Assembly (NCBI GenBank): GCA_903904605.1
Contig: CAIVDC010000044.1
Location: 1-64,000 of the forward strand
Direction of reading: 5' to 3'
DNA: 64,000 nt
DNA from: an uncultured Sterolibacterium sp.
Lineage (GTDB): Bacteria > Pseudomonadota > Gammaproteobacteria > Burkholderiales > Rhodocyclaceae
Shown here: in pieces, positions 37,112-46,379 of the stretch
Layout: the number at the start of each line of letters is the position of its first letter
How positions within the stretch are numbered: the stretch's first letter is position 1
The notes under the pieces: generated by a model
The model's input: the letters and a program-made list of their open reading frames with translations, nothing else
The model's database searches: none
What the model was told of the DNA's origin: nothing
Program-made: the position numbers and the translations under genes

Positions 37112-38038
37112 TCAGCGATTGCGGTCCTGGCCCCGGTCCTCGCCTCCCATGCGGTCCGGGTGCTCCGCGCGGTCCCTCTCCTGCCCTTGCCCGGCTCGCG
37201 GCGGCTGCGCCTCTCCTCGGCCATGCTGAGGAGCTTCCGTGCCCGGCCTGGGCGCCGGCTGTTCATGCGGGGCTGCCCCTTGCGGCGGCTGTGTTCGTGG
37301 CACGACCGGACTGCCCTGCGGGTGAGACGACGGCGGGTTGGCGCGTTGGCTTTCCTGCGGCCTGGGGCTTCCTTCCTGAGGCGCCGCCTGCGGTCCCCGC
37401 TGCGCAGGCGCGGGCGCTCTTTGCACCGGCTGTTCCTGGGAACGCTGCGCCGGCTGCTCCTGATAGCGCTGCCGAACCTGGCTGTCGTGCGGCTGGTAGC
37501 GGTATTTCTCGTTGCGCAACTGCTGCTGCTGCTCCACACGCGGATATCGCTCTCCGGAATACTGTCGCTGGTAGGAGGGCAGCGGGGCCGGTGCAGGAAC
37601 GGACCTGCGGTTCCACCTGTCCCAGCCGCTTCGATTCCGCTGCCAGTCGTTGCCCCAGTGCTCGCCCCAGCGGGGCGGGGCGTCAGAACGCCAGCCGCGG
37701 AAATACGCGGGAGGGTTGCGGTAGTAGCCCACCGGGATGCGCAGGACGAACAGCGGCACATATTCCGGGGCCACATATTCCCACGGTCCGTTGTACCAGG
37801 AACTCGCGTACCAGTTATCCCTCTCGTATACCCAGTACATGCCGTCGTAGAAGAAGAAGTTCGAATTCAGGCGCGGCGCGTAGTACACCGGGTAGCCCGG
37901 CACCCGGACGAGGTCAGGGAAGACGGGCAGGTTGATGCCGATGCTCACGCCGGGAAGCGCGATACCCACGCTGACCTGTGCCAGGGCCGGGCTTGCCGAC
38001 CAGCACAGCATCCACAGCACGACGATTACATAACGCAT
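37112..38038 (-). CDS. Exported protein with a disordered Pro/Gln/Arg-rich tail
   Basis: 308 residues with a signal peptide (MRYVIVVLWMLCWSASPALA). Residues about 22-110 form a Tyr/Trp-rich segment (YPVYYAPRLN, NFFFYDGMYWVYERDNWYAS, YVPLFVLRIPVGYY). The rest is low complexity: WGNDWQRNRSGWDRWNRR, then Pro-, Gln-, Arg- and Glu-rich sequence to the end. Similar proteins occur in Betaproteobacteria near envelope genes; the function is not known. A good GGAGG lies about eight bases before the ATG. Convergent or divergent neighbours give no hint. Confidence 0.72.
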   Translation of the reverse strand: MRYVIVVLWMLCWSASPALAQVSVGIALPGVSIGINLPVFPDLVRVPGYPVYYAPRLNSNFFFYDGMYWVYERDNWYASSWYNGPWEYVAPEYVPLFVLRIPVGYYRNPPAYFRGWRSDAPPRWGEHWGNDWQRNRSGWDRWNRRSVPAPAPLPSYQRQYSGERYPRVEQQQQLRNEKYRYQPHDSQVRQRYQEQPAQRSQEQPVQRAPAPAQRGPQAAPQEGSPRPQESQRANPPSSHPQGSPVVPRTQPPQGAAPHEQPAPRPGTEAPQHGRGEAQPPRAGQGQERDRAEHPDRMGGEDRGQDRNR

Positions 38039-38238
38039 GTTCTTTCCTCCAGTTTGACAGCTTGATCGGGCACGGTGTGGCGAGCGTCATCAATGGAAAT
38101 TAGCACCGAAGCCGATTCTCCACAATACGGATCTTGCGCCAGCTTATCCGATTCGGCCGGGCACGCTCTGTGCGCCACCGCACTTAGGGCGATCGGCCGC
38201 GGGCGGCCTGAAGAGCTCTGAACCAGGGCGCTTCCCTG

Positions 38239-38247
38239 TGCGATAAT
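38239..38247 (+). promoter_or_regulatory. Extended -10 promoter before DUF1178
   Basis: TG-C-GATAAT (38239-38247) has the extended -10 pattern, with a 5/6 match to TATAAT and no convincing -35. It lies 78 bases before the DUF1178 ATG on the same strand. The predicted start of transcription, near 38254, falls inside the inverted repeat at 38250-38266. Confidence 0.4.
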
Positions 38248-38249
38248 GA

Positions 38250-38266
38250 GCGAACTACAAGTTCGC
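38250..38266. promoter_or_regulatory. Perfect 7-bp inverted repeat at the predicted transcription start
   Basis: GCGAACT (38250-38256), three bases, AGTTCGC (38260-38266). The arms are exact reverse complements. Placed just after the extended -10 box, it could be an operator or a stable 5' hairpin in the DUF1178 leader. The regulator is not known. Confidence 0.45.
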
Positions 38267-38324
38267 CCCCGGCGCTCGCCATGCCTGATCGCCCCCGCCT
38301 TGGGCCACCCGCCAACATTCCAAT

Positions 38325-38723
38325 ATGATCGTTCTCAATCTGACCTGCGGCAACAGCCACCAGTTCGAGGGCTGGTTCGCCTCCGCCGATGAATTCGCCC
38401 GGCAATCGGCAACGAGCCTGGTTTCCTGCCCTTACTGCAGCGATGCCAGCATCACCCGGCTGCCTTCCGGACCCCACGTCAAGCGCACCGTGGCCACGGC
38501 AGAGGCCAGGCCCGAGCAGATCTTTGCGGCCGTGGCGGAACTGGCGAAAAACAGCGAGAACGTCGGGGCGCAGTTTCCCGAGGAAGCCCGTAAGATTCAT
38601 TACGAAGAGGTTCCCCCGCGCAGCATCCGGGGCATTGCCACGGCGACCGAGGTCAAGGCCCTGATCGAGGAAGGGATCGCGGTGCTGCCCCTGCCGATCC
38701 CGTCTAAGGACGAGGTGCACTGA
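38325..38723 (+). CDS. DUF1178 family protein
   Basis: 132-residue conserved protein of unknown function, common in Proteobacteria. Features: MIVLNLTCGNSHQFEGWFAS, then a CPYC pair (VSCPYCSDAS) that with the earlier Cys resembles a zinc ribbon, a hydrophilic middle and a C-terminal GIATATEVKALIEEGIAVLPLP. The size is normal. It is divergent from the exported protein at 37112, and 88 bases ahead of the ABM-like gene; it is not obviously part of the catabolic cluster. Confidence 0.85.
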   Translation: MIVLNLTCGNSHQFEGWFASADEFARQSATSLVSCPYCSDASITRLPSGPHVKRTVATAEARPEQIFAAVAELAKNSENVGAQFPEEARKIHYEEVPPRSIRGIATATEVKALIEEGIAVLPLPIPSKDEVH

Positions 38724-38811
38724 TCGGACCGGGCAAGGGCGGAGACTTCCGCTTCGGCCGAGGCGTGCGGAACTGGGCGGCTTCCCCGGCTTTCAACGAC
38801 AGGACAAGAAC

Positions 38812-39114
38812 ATGATTCTCGAACTCGCGGATATTCGCATCACCCCGGGCAGCCAGGCCGCATTCGACGAGGCGATCCGGAGGGGCGTCGAAACGGTGAT
38901 CGCATCGGCCAAAGGCTTCAAGGGTTACAAGATCAACAAGAGCATCGAAACGCCGGAGCGCTATGTCCTGACGATCTTCTGGGAAACGCTCGAAGATCAC
39001 ACCGTGCACTTTCGCCAGTCGCCGGCCTTTCAGGCATGGCGCGCGATCGTCGGGCCGTACTTCGCGGGCGCGCCCACGGTCGAACACTTCAGCCTGCTGT
39101 CGAAGTCGAGCTGA
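38812..39114 (+). CDS. Antibiotic-biosynthesis-monooxygenase (ABM)-fold protein
   Basis: 100-residue dimeric alpha+beta-barrel protein. Core strands are MILELADIRITPGSQAAFDE, KGYKINKSIETPERYVLTIF and WETLEDHTVHFRQSPAFQAW. The His in HTVHF and the Phe/Trp positions match the substrate cavity of ABM proteins such as quinol monooxygenases. It is followed 13 bases later by the molybdoenzyme, so it is the head of a three-gene cluster. The arrangement repeats that at 4879-8972, where a small alpha+beta-barrel protein precedes a molybdenum hydroxylase. Confidence 0.83.
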   Translation: MILELADIRITPGSQAAFDEAIRRGVETVIASAKGFKGYKINKSIETPERYVLTIFWETLEDHTVHFRQSPAFQAWRAIVGPYFAGAPTVEHFSLLSKSS

Positions 39115-39127
39115 GACCGGGACGGCC

Positions 39128-41218
39128 ATGAGCACGCGAACCGTCCGCGCCGCCTGTCCCCACGATTGTCCCGACACCTGCGCCATGCTCGTCACGGTGG
39201 AAGGCGGCCGTGCGATAGGCGTCAGGGGCGATCCGGCACACCCGCCGACCGGAGGCGTGCTATGCACCAAGGTCGCACGGTACACGGAGCGCACCTATCA
39301 TCCGGGGCGTCTGCTGCATCCGCTCAAGCGGCTTGGCCGAAAGGGCGAAGGCAGGTTCCAGCGCATCGGCTGGGAGGAGGCGCTGGACATCGTCGGCAGC
39401 CGCCTGAAGGCGATTGCCTTGCGCGATCCGCAAGGCATCCTGCCCTACAGTTACGCCGGCACGATGGGCTATGTGCAAGGCGAGAGCATGGCCGCGCGCT
39501 TCTTTCACCGGCTCGGCGCATCGTTGCTCGAACGCACCATCTGTGCCGCGGCGGGCAGCGCCGGGATCAAGCATACCTATGGCGGCGGCCTGGGCTTCGA
39601 CGTCGATTTCGCCGACGAAGCGAAGCTGATCCTGCTTTGGGGCTGCAATCCGATCACCTCGAGCCTGCATTACTGGACTCGCGTCCAGGAAGCCAAGCGC
39701 CGCGGCGCCCGCCTGATTGCCATCGATCCCTATCGCTCGCTGACGGCGGAGAAGTGCCACCAGCACATCGCCCTGCTGCCGGGAACCGATTCGGCGCTGG
39801 CTCTGGGGATGATGCATGTCCTGATCCGCGAAGACCTGCTCGATCACGATTACATCGCGCAGCACACCGTGGGTTTCGACGCCCTGCGGGAACGCGTCCT
39901 GGACTATCCGCCCGAGCGCGTGGCGACGATTTGCGCCATTCCCGCGCAGCAGGTGGTCGAGCTGGCGCTTGCCTACGGCACGCAGGCCGTGACCGCGCGC
40001 GAGCCGGTCGCTATCCGCATCGGTTACGGCCTGCAGCGCACCCACGGCGGCAGCCAGGCGGTTCGTGCCCTGGCCTGCCTGCCCGGCCTGGTCGGTGCCT
40101 GGCGGCATCGCGGCGGCGGCGCGCTGCATTCTTCTTCCGGCTTCTTTCCGCTGAATACGGACGTCCTGCAGCGCCCCGATCTGATTCCGGGTTGGCCGAA
40201 GCTGCCGCGCGCGGTCAACATGAGCACCATCGGCGACGCCCTGTTGCAGGCGGGAACGAAGCCGCCGATCGAGGCCCTGCTGGTCTACAACGCCAATCCG
40301 GTCGCCGTCGCGCCCGACTCCGCCAGGGTTGCCGCCGGCTTCGCCCGCGAGGACCTGTTTACCGTCGTGCTCGAACAGTTCCAGACCGACACCGCGGACT
40401 ATGCCGATATCGTGCTGCCGGCGACCACGCAACTCGAACATCTCGATATTCACAAGTCCTACGGACACACCTACGTGCTGGCCAACAATCCGGCGATAGC
40501 GCCGCTGGGCGAAGCCCGGCCCAACAGCGAGATCTTCCGACTGCTGGCCAGGCAGATGGGCTTTGACGATCCCTGTTTCGGCGACAGCGACGAAACGCTC
40601 GCGGCGCAGGCGATCGATTTCGACGACGCCCGTACCTGCCACATGGACTGGGAGACGCTCAAGCGCGATGGCTGGGCCAAGCTGAAATTGCCCGAGGCGC
40701 CCTTTGCCCAGGGCGGGTTCAAGACGCCGTCGGGGAAATGCGAGTTCTATTCGGCGCAGCTGGCGGCGGCCGGGCAAGACCCGCTGCCCGGCTTCGTCGC
40801 GCCGCACGAATCGGCGCTGAGCAACCCGTCCCTGGCGCAGGCTTATCCGCTGGCGATGATTTCGCCTCCCGCGCGGCACTTTCTCAACAGCAGCTTCGCG
40901 AATGTCGAGAGCTTGCGCGCGATCGAGGGCGAACCGGTGGTGCACATCCATCCCACCGACGCGGCGGAGCGCGATATCGGCGACGGTCAGGCGGTGCGGG
41001 TATTCAACGGGCGCGGCCACCTGGTCCTGAAGGCCCGCCTCACCGAGCGCGCCCGCCGCGGCGTCGTGGTCATCCCGTCGATCTGGTGGAAGAAGCTTTC
41101 CCCGGACGGAAGGAACGCCAACGAGCTGACCAGTCAGGCGCTCACCGATCTGGGCAAGGCGCCGACCTTCTACGACTGTCTGGTCGAGGTGCGGTCGGTC
41201 GTGCCCGGCGCGTCGTGA
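39128..41218 (+). CDS. Molybdopterin oxidoreductase, formate-dehydrogenase/DMSO-reductase family
   Basis: 696-residue enzyme with an N-terminal 4Fe-4S site from C10, C14, C18 and C46 ([15 protein letters not shown] and GGVLCTK). The bis-MGD-binding domain follows with [44 protein letters not shown] and the C-terminal molydopterin-dinucleotide domain ([28 protein letters not shown]). No twin-Arg signal is present, so it is probably cytosolic and works without an obvious membrane subunit. Substrate is unknown; members oxidise formate, reduce N- or S-oxides or act on C-O groups. It overlaps the racemase gene by four bases (GTGA), so both are coupled. Confidence 0.9.
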   Translation: MSTRTVRAACPHDCPDTCAMLVTVEGGRAIGVRGDPAHPPTGGVLCTKVARYTERTYHPGRLLHPLKRLGRKGEGRFQRIGWEEALDIVGSRLKAIALRDPQGILPYSYAGTMGYVQGESMAARFFHRLGASLLERTICAAAGSAGIKHTYGGGLGFDVDFADEAKLILLWGCNPITSSLHYWTRVQEAKRRGARLIAIDPYRSLTAEKCHQHIALLPGTDSALALGMMHVLIREDLLDHDYIAQHTVGFDALRERVLDYPPERVATICAIPAQQVVELALAYGTQAVTAREPVAIRIGYGLQRTHGGSQAVRALACLPGLVGAWRHRGGGALHSSSGFFPLNTDVLQRPDLIPGWPKLPRAVNMSTIGDALLQAGTKPPIEALLVYNANPVAVAPDSARVAAGFAREDLFTVVLEQFQTDTADYADIVLPATTQLEHLDIHKSYGHTYVLANNPAIAPLGEARPNSEIFRLLARQMGFDDPCFGDSDETLAAQAIDFDDARTCHMDWETLKRDGWAKLKLPEAPFAQGGFKTPSGKCEFYSAQLAAAGQDPLPGFVAPHESALSNPSLAQAYPLAMISPPARHFLNSSFANVESLRAIEGEPVVHIHPTDAAERDIGDGQAVRVFNGRGHLVLKARLTERARRGVVVIPSIWWKKLSPDGRNANELTSQALTDLGKAPTFYDCLVEVRSVVPGAS

Positions 41219-42363
41219 CCGGGCCGCTGCGGGGTTTTAAAGTCATCGAGATGGTCGGGCTCGGCCCCGCGCCGTTTTGCGCCATGATGCTGGCGGACAT
41301 GGGCGCGGAGGTGATCCGCATCGACCAGAAGCGGAAGCCTTCCGCCGCTGTCTTTCCGATGCTCGATACCCGCTTCGACGTGCTTGCCCGGGGCCGGCGC
41401 TCGATCGCCCTCGACCTCAAGAACCCTGGAGGTGCGGCGGCGGTTCTCGGACTCGTCGCCGGCGCCGACGCCCTGATCGAAGGCTACCGCCCCGGCGTGA
41501 TGGAGCGCCTCGGGCTGGGGCCCGAGCCCTGCCTGGAGAGGAATCCCAAGCTGGTTTACGGACGCATGAGCGGTTGGGGCCAGACGGGCCCCCTGGCACG
41601 TGCCGCAGGGCATGACATCAATTACATCGCCTTGTCCGGCGCGCTCCATGCGATGGGTCGGCCTGACGAGCCGCCGGCGCCGCCGCTGAACCTGGTCGGT
41701 GATTTCGGCGGCGGTGCGATGATGCTGGCCTTCGGCGTGGTCTGTGCCCTGCTCGAAACGCGGACCTCGGGCAAGGGCCAGGTGGTCGATGCCGCGATGA
41801 GCGACGGCGCCGCGCTGCTCACGGCCATGGTCTATGGCCTCGAGGGTTTCGGCGCCTGGAGCAATCGCCGCGGCGCCAACCTGTTCGACGGCGGGGCCCA
41901 CTTCTACGGCAGCTACGTCTGCGCCGACGGCAGGTTCGTGGCCATCGGCGCGATCGAGCCGCAGTTCTATGGACGGCTGCTGCAACTCCTCGACATCGAT
42001 GATCCGGATTTCCTCGCCCAGATGGATCAAGAGGCCTGGCCGGAACTCAAGGCCAGGCTCGCGGCGGTCTTCAAGACCCGCACGCGGGAGCAATGGTGCG
42101 AACTCCTGGAAGGCACGGAGGCCTGCTTCGCGCCGGTGCTCGACCTGGACGAAGCGCCGGCGCATCCGCACAATCGGGCGCGGCGGACATTCATCGAGCT
42201 CGATGGCGTCACCCAGCCCGCGCCCGTCCCGCGCTTCAGCCGAACGCCGGCCGAAGCGGGCAGGCCTCCTGCCGCGGCGGGGCAACACACGGAGGAAGTC
42301 CTGGCCGACTGGGGCTATGGCCGGGACGAGATCGGCGCGATGAAGCGCGCGGGCATTTTCTGA
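41215..42363 (+). CDS. Alpha-methylacyl-CoA racemase-like CaiB/BaiF (class III CoA-transferase fold) protein
   Basis: 382 residues, CaiB/BaiF fold. Catalytic H133 and D163 fit the two acid/base residues of AMACR-type racemases ([18 protein letters not shown] and [13 protein letters not shown]), spaced by 30 as in characterised racemases. Formyl-CoA transferases have an Asp nucleophile in another position, so racemisation of a 2-methylacyl-CoA is the better guess. Such enzymes handle branched-chain or steroid side-chain acyl-CoAs. Start is the GTG in the GTGA overlap with the molybdoenzyme; the frame is open upstream. No acyl-CoA oxidation genes are next to it. Confidence 0.88.
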   Translation: MTGPLRGFKVIEMVGLGPAPFCAMMLADMGAEVIRIDQKRKPSAAVFPMLDTRFDVLARGRRSIALDLKNPGGAAAVLGLVAGADALIEGYRPGVMERLGLGPEPCLERNPKLVYGRMSGWGQTGPLARAAGHDINYIALSGALHAMGRPDEPPAPPLNLVGDFGGGAMMLAFGVVCALLETRTSGKGQVVDAAMSDGAALLTAMVYGLEGFGAWSNRRGANLFDGGAHFYGSYVCADGRFVAIGAIEPQFYGRLLQLLDIDDPDFLAQMDQEAWPELKARLAAVFKTRTREQWCELLEGTEACFAPVLDLDEAPAHPHNRARRTFIELDGVTQPAPVPRFSRTPAEAGRPPAAAGQHTEEVLADWGYGRDEIGAMKRAGIF

Positions 42364-42367
42364 CTGC

Positions 42368-42883
42368 TTATTCCACCGTGATCCGGTTGCGCACCTTCAG
42401 GAATTCCCCGGGTGGGCTGGCCGTCGTGGTGGTGAGCAGTCTGCCCTTGTAGTCGTAGGTCACCTGGTAGCCGGCGGGCGGGCCCGGCTCGTAGACGGTG
42501 CTGCATTGCTGCTGGGCCGTTCCGCTGCCTGAATCGATCCTGTCCCCGATCATCGCGCCGCCCACGGCGCCGGCGATGGTCGTGGCATCCTTGCCATGTC
42601 CGCCGCCGAAGCGCGAACCGACCAGCGCGCCGGTCAAGCCGCCGATGATCGCGCCCGCGGTATTGTGGTCGGAAGGCTGGCTGGCGGCCGCAACGGGCTG
42701 GCAGACCTGGCGGGCGATGCTGGGCCCGGGGATCGGCGAGTAATTCAGCACCTTGGCAAATTCCGTGGTGTCCTGGATGACGTTGGATGGCGGCGGCATC
42801 GGTGGCGCGTAGCGCTCTCTGTTCTGGGCCATTGCCGCCAGGGGCATGAGCAGGGCCGCCGCTGCAAGCAGGGTGCGTTTCAT
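42368..42883 (-). CDS. Glycine-zipper 2TM outer-membrane-associated protein
   Basis: 171 residues with a signal peptide (MKRTLLAAAALLMPLAAMAQ). The middle carries a glycine zipper typical of the 17-kDa antigen/SlyB-like family: AGAIIGGLTGALVGSRFGGG and TTIAGAVGGAMIGDRID, followed by TAQQQC and a beta-rich end (VTYDYKGRLLTTTT). The type often sits in the outer membrane and stabilises the envelope. It starts at the ATG with GAGGAT upstream and ends four bases from the convergent racemase gene. Confidence 0.85.
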   Translation of the reverse strand: MKRTLLAAAALLMPLAAMAQNRERYAPPMPPPSNVIQDTTEFAKVLNYSPIPGPSIARQVCQPVAAASQPSDHNTAGAIIGGLTGALVGSRFGGGHGKDATTIAGAVGGAMIGDRIDSGSGTAQQQCSTVYEPGPPAGYQVTYDYKGRLLTTTTASPPGEFLKVRNRITVE

Positions 42884-42978
42884 GGGTCGATCCTCTTCAG
42901 ATGTTGGTTGCCTTGCAGGATAACAAAAGAGCCGGAGAAGATTGTTGCGCGGGCAGCCCAGAAGGCCATATTTTGTAA

Positions 42979-44904
42979 TCAAATGTTGCGCAATGCCGCA
43001 TCCCTCAATTCTTTCGTCAGTTCCGCTATCGGCGCCGTCCAGTCTTCATCGGCCGGCTGGCGGAAGAGACGGATGATGCCGGGATACCAGGGCGAATCGC
43101 TGCGCGCTTCCAGCCAGCGCCAATCGCTTCGGTAGGCGGGCAGCAGCAGCCAGCACGCCTTGCCCAGGGCGCCCGCCAGGTGGGCGACCGCACTATCGAC
43201 GCTGATCACCAGGTCCAGTTGCGCGACGATGGCGGCGGTATCGGCGAAGTCGGCCAGATCGGCGCCCAGATGCGCCATGGGCTGGCCTGCCGGCAAATGG
43301 TCGCCCAGCTCCGCTTCCCCGCCGCCTTTCTGCAGGCTGAAAAAGCGCACACCGGGCACCGACCAGAGGGGCGCCAGGAGGGTCACGGCGGGCAGCGAGC
43401 GGAAGGCATCGTTGTGGTGGCCGGGGTTTCCTTTCCACACCAAGCCGACATTGAAGCGGCCGAGGTCCAGACGGGGTGACCATTTCGCCAGGCGCTCGGG
43501 CATGGCCCGCAGGTAGGGAATCCGGGCAGGAATGCTGTCCACGCGAGTGCGGCAATGGAGAGGAATGCTCAGCGGAAAGGTCCAGTAGTCATGGGCCCCC
43601 ATGGCCGCGCCGGCCTCGTCGGCGGCAAACAGCGCATCGACGCCTGCCAGGGTGGCCATCAGGGCCTTGAGCGGCCTCTTGCAGACCAGGGTCAGGCGAA
43701 GGACGCCCTGCTCCTTGAGCAGCGGCAGATAGCGGCAGAACTGGATTTCGTCGCCGAAGCCCTGCTCCTGCCATACCAGCAGGGACTTGCCGGCCAGAGC
43801 TTCGCCGCGCCATTGGGGGAAGGGCACTGCGGGACAGGGGATGCCGTTGTCGGGCAGGCGGCGATCGTATCGCGCTTCGTGCAGCGCCCAGCCTTCGTCG
43901 AATCGCCCCTGACGAAGCAGCAGGAAGCCGAGGTTGAGACGGGCCAGCTGATATTCCGGGTCGAGTGCCAGCGCCTGGCGAAAGCGGTGCTCCGCCTCGG
44001 CTTCGCGCCGGCAATTGGCCAGCATGACGCCGAAGTTGGAGGGGGCTGCTGCGGCCTCGGGCTTGAGCGCGATGGCCTGCCGGTAGCAGGCTTCGGCCTC
44101 GCTCCAGCGCCGGGAGTTGGCCAGCAGGTTGGCCAGGTTGGAATGGATTTCGGCGCTACCCGGATCGAGCCCCAGGGCCCGGCGGTGGCAGCGTTCGGCC
44201 TCTTCCTCCCGTTTGGCATCTTCCAGCAACAGTCCGAGGTTGGTATGCGCCTTGGCATCGCCGGGTTCGAGCGCGATCGCCTGGCGGTAGCATTGCTCCG
44301 CCTCATCGGTCCGGCGCAGGCTGGCCAGGAGTATGCCGAGATTGGAGCGGGCGCGTGCCGCACCGCCCATTGCCGCATCCAGCGCGATGGCCCGGCGGTA
44401 GCATTGTTCGGCCTCCTCGCTCCGACCCTGGCTGGCCAGCAGCACGCCGAGATTGGAATGCACGTCGCCGTCGCCGGGCGCCAGGAGAATCGCCTGCCGG
44501 TAGCAGTTCTCGGCCTCGTCCCGGCGCTGCCCCGATGCCAGGAGTATGCCCAGGTTGCTATAGGCTGCGGCGTTTCCCGGATCGGCGGCCAGCGCCTGCC
44601 GGTAGCTTTGCTCTGCTTCTTCCGCATGGCCGCCCCTGGCCAGCAGGATGCCGAGATTATTGTGCGCTTCCGCGTTGCCCGGGTTGAGGGCAATGGCCTG
44701 CCGGTAGCTCTGCACGGCCTCCTCTTCCCGGTGGTGGTTGGCCTGCAGCAGGCCGAGGTTGAAGTAGGCCAGGGCATCCCCGGGATCGATCCGGATCGCT
44801 TGGCGCCAGCAGCGTTCGGCCTGGACGGGGTCGCCGCGCATGGCGGCGCGGACTCCCTCGATATTCAGCTGATTTTGCGCCATTGCTGTCCAGGCGTCCG
44901 GCAT
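42979..44904 (-). CDS. TPR-repeat protein with C-terminal glycosyltransferase-like domain
   Basis: 641 residues. About ten tandem TPR units (34 residues each, residues 10-350) repeat the pattern EAEQCYRQAIALDPGNA with slight changes. The last 260 residues match the domain in many bacterial TPR-glycosyltransferase proteins related to ADP-heptose:LPS heptosyltransferases: FNVGLVWKGNPGHHNDAFRS, GVRFFSLQKG, and ISVDSAVAHLAGALGKACW. It has no signal peptide. It may modify a protein or polysaccharide. Start: ATG at 44904; an alternative ATG at 44883 would drop seven residues. It lies eight bases after the outer-membrane factor stop, probably in the pump operon. Confidence 0.85.
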   Translation of the reverse strand: MPDAWTAMAQNQLNIEGVRAAMRGDPVQAERCWRQAIRIDPGDALAYFNLGLLQANHHREEEAVQSYRQAIALNPGNAEAHNNLGILLARGGHAEEAEQSYRQALAADPGNAAAYSNLGILLASGQRRDEAENCYRQAILLAPGDGDVHSNLGVLLASQGRSEEAEQCYRRAIALDAAMGGAARARSNLGILLASLRRTDEAEQCYRQAIALEPGDAKAHTNLGLLLEDAKREEEAERCHRRALGLDPGSAEIHSNLANLLANSRRWSEAEACYRQAIALKPEAAAAPSNFGVMLANCRREAEAEHRFRQALALDPEYQLARLNLGFLLLRQGRFDEGWALHEARYDRRLPDNGIPCPAVPFPQWRGEALAGKSLLVWQEQGFGDEIQFCRYLPLLKEQGVLRLTLVCKRPLKALMATLAGVDALFAADEAGAAMGAHDYWTFPLSIPLHCRTRVDSIPARIPYLRAMPERLAKWSPRLDLGRFNVGLVWKGNPGHHNDAFRSLPAVTLLAPLWSVPGVRFFSLQKGGGEAELGDHLPAGQPMAHLGADLADFADTAAIVAQLDLVISVDSAVAHLAGALGKACWLLLPAYRSDWRWLEARSDSPWYPGIIRLFRQPADEDWTAPIAELTKELRDAALRNI

Positions 44905-44912
44905 CTTCCGGC

Positions 44913-46379
44913 TCAGTCGCTCTTGCCCGCTGCCTTGCCATCGGGCATCTGGGCCGTGCTCCAGCCGCCGCCCAAGGCCTTGATCAGCAGCACGCTGGCA
45001 CTCAGACGGCGGTTGAGCAGATCAACCGCAGCGCGTTCGTTGCTCAAAGCGCTGGCCTCGACGGTGATGACGTCCAGGTAGGTCACGGTGCCGGCCTTGT
45101 ACTGGTTGAGCATCAACTCCACCGAGCGCCTGGACAGTTGCACGGCGGCCTCCTGCTCTTTCGCTTCCAGCTCGAGAATGCGCAGTGCCGCCGCGTTGTC
45201 TTCGACTTCCTGAAAGGCGGTCAGCACGGTTTGGCGATAGCCGGCGACGCCGGCATCGTAGGCGGCCATCGCCTGTTCGCTCTGCGCTTGTCTTGCGCCG
45301 CCGTCGAACAGGGTTTGCGCAAGTGCCGGCCCGACCGACCAAAGCCGGTTGGGCAGCGAAATCCAGTCGGCCAGGCCGCTGCTCTGGTAGCCACCGCTGG
45401 CCGAGAGGGTGAGGCTCGGGAAATAGGCGGCCTTGGCCACGCCGATCTGCGCATTGGCCGAGGCCACGAGTCGTTCGGCGCTGGCCACATCCGGTCGGCG
45501 TTCCAGCAGTGCCGAGGGAATCCCGATGGGCAGCGGCGGAACCTCGGCGTCGAAGCTGCCGGGCATGATCGAAAAGATGGCCGGCGGCTTGCCGACCAGG
45601 AGCGCGATCGCGTGTTCCATTTGCGCACGCAGGACGTCGAAATCGATGGCCTGGGCCTGGGTGGTCTTGAGCTGAGTTTGTGCCAGAACCACGGTACCTT
45701 TCGGCACGATCCCGGCGGCATACTGGTTCTCGGTCAGCTCCAGCGATTTCTTGTAGTCGGCAACGGTCTTGTCGTAGAGTTGCCGCTCGGCGTCCAGGTC
45801 GCGCAATTGGAAATAGTTCTGCGCCAGCAGGGCCTGGAGGCTGAGCCGGGTGGCCTGAAGATCGGCGGCGCTGGCCTGGGCATTGGCGACGCTGGCTTCG
45901 ACCGTACGTCTGACCCGGCCCCAGACGTCCGGCTCCCAACCGGCGTCGACGGCCAGCAGGTTGGTGGTGGAGGGGGGGGCCGCGCTGCCCGTGGCGGCGA
46001 CAGTCCGGTTGGACGAGGCCAGGCCGCCGGCACGGGTCCGCGAAGCATTGCCCGCAATAGTGGGGAAGAAGGCGGCGCGCGAGGCCTGCACCAGGGCGCG
46101 GGCCTGCCGGTATTGCGCTTCGGCCTGGATCAGGGTCTGATTCGAGACATCGATTTGCTCTTCAAGAGCATTCAACAGCGGGTCGCGGTAGATCTCCCAC
46201 CACTTCGCGGGAATCGTCAAGTCGCCCGGTTGCGCAAGCTTCCAGCCGAGCTGTTCCTTGAAGGCGGCCGGCGTTTCGGCGCTCGGCCTGACGTAGTCGG
46301 GGCCCACCGCGCATGCGCCTAAGAGAATCAGCGGCGCCAGCTGCACGGCGCATTTGATTCGATTGAAATGATGTTTCAT
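44913..46379 (-). CDS. Outer-membrane efflux factor, NodT/OprM type lipoprotein
   Basis: 488-residue outer-membrane channel of the TolC superfamily. Lipobox [14 protein letters not shown] places the lipidated Cys near residue 23. The characteristic NodT opening is followed by two repeats of the OEP domain, with [20 protein letters not shown] and [20 protein letters not shown]. It provides the exit duct for the MdtABC-like pump upstream. The start overlaps the second RND gene's stop by four bases; the open frame runs through the RND gene, but the lipobox fixes the N-terminus. Confidence 0.92.
   Translation of the reverse strand: MKHHFNRIKCAVQLAPLILLGACAVGPDYVRPSAETPAAFKEQLGWKLAQPGDLTIPAKWWEIYRDPLLNALEEQIDVSNQTLIQAEAQYRQARALVQASRAAFFPTIAGNASRTRAGGLASSNRTVAATGSAAPPSTTNLLAVDAGWEPDVWGRVRRTVEASVANAQASAADLQATRLSLQALLAQNYFQLRDLDAERQLYDKTVADYKKSLELTENQYAAGIVPKGTVVLAQTQLKTTQAQAIDFDVLRAQMEHAIALLVGKPPAIFSIMPGSFDAEVPPLPIGIPSALLERRPDVASAERLVASANAQIGVAKAAYFPSLTLSASGGYQSSGLADWISLPNRLWSVGPALAQTLFDGGARQAQSEQAMAAYDAGVAGYRQTVLTAFQEVEDNAAALRILELEAKEQEAAVQLSRRSVELMLNQYKAGTVTYLDVITVEASALSNERAAVDLLNRRLSASVLLIKALGGGWSTAQMPDGKAAGKSD

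Noticed and set aside
41215..42363. Succinyl-CoA:aromatic acid CoA-transferase
   Set aside because: The GHD and GDFGGG residues fit an alpha-methylacyl-CoA racemase better than a class III transferase with its Asp nucleophile.
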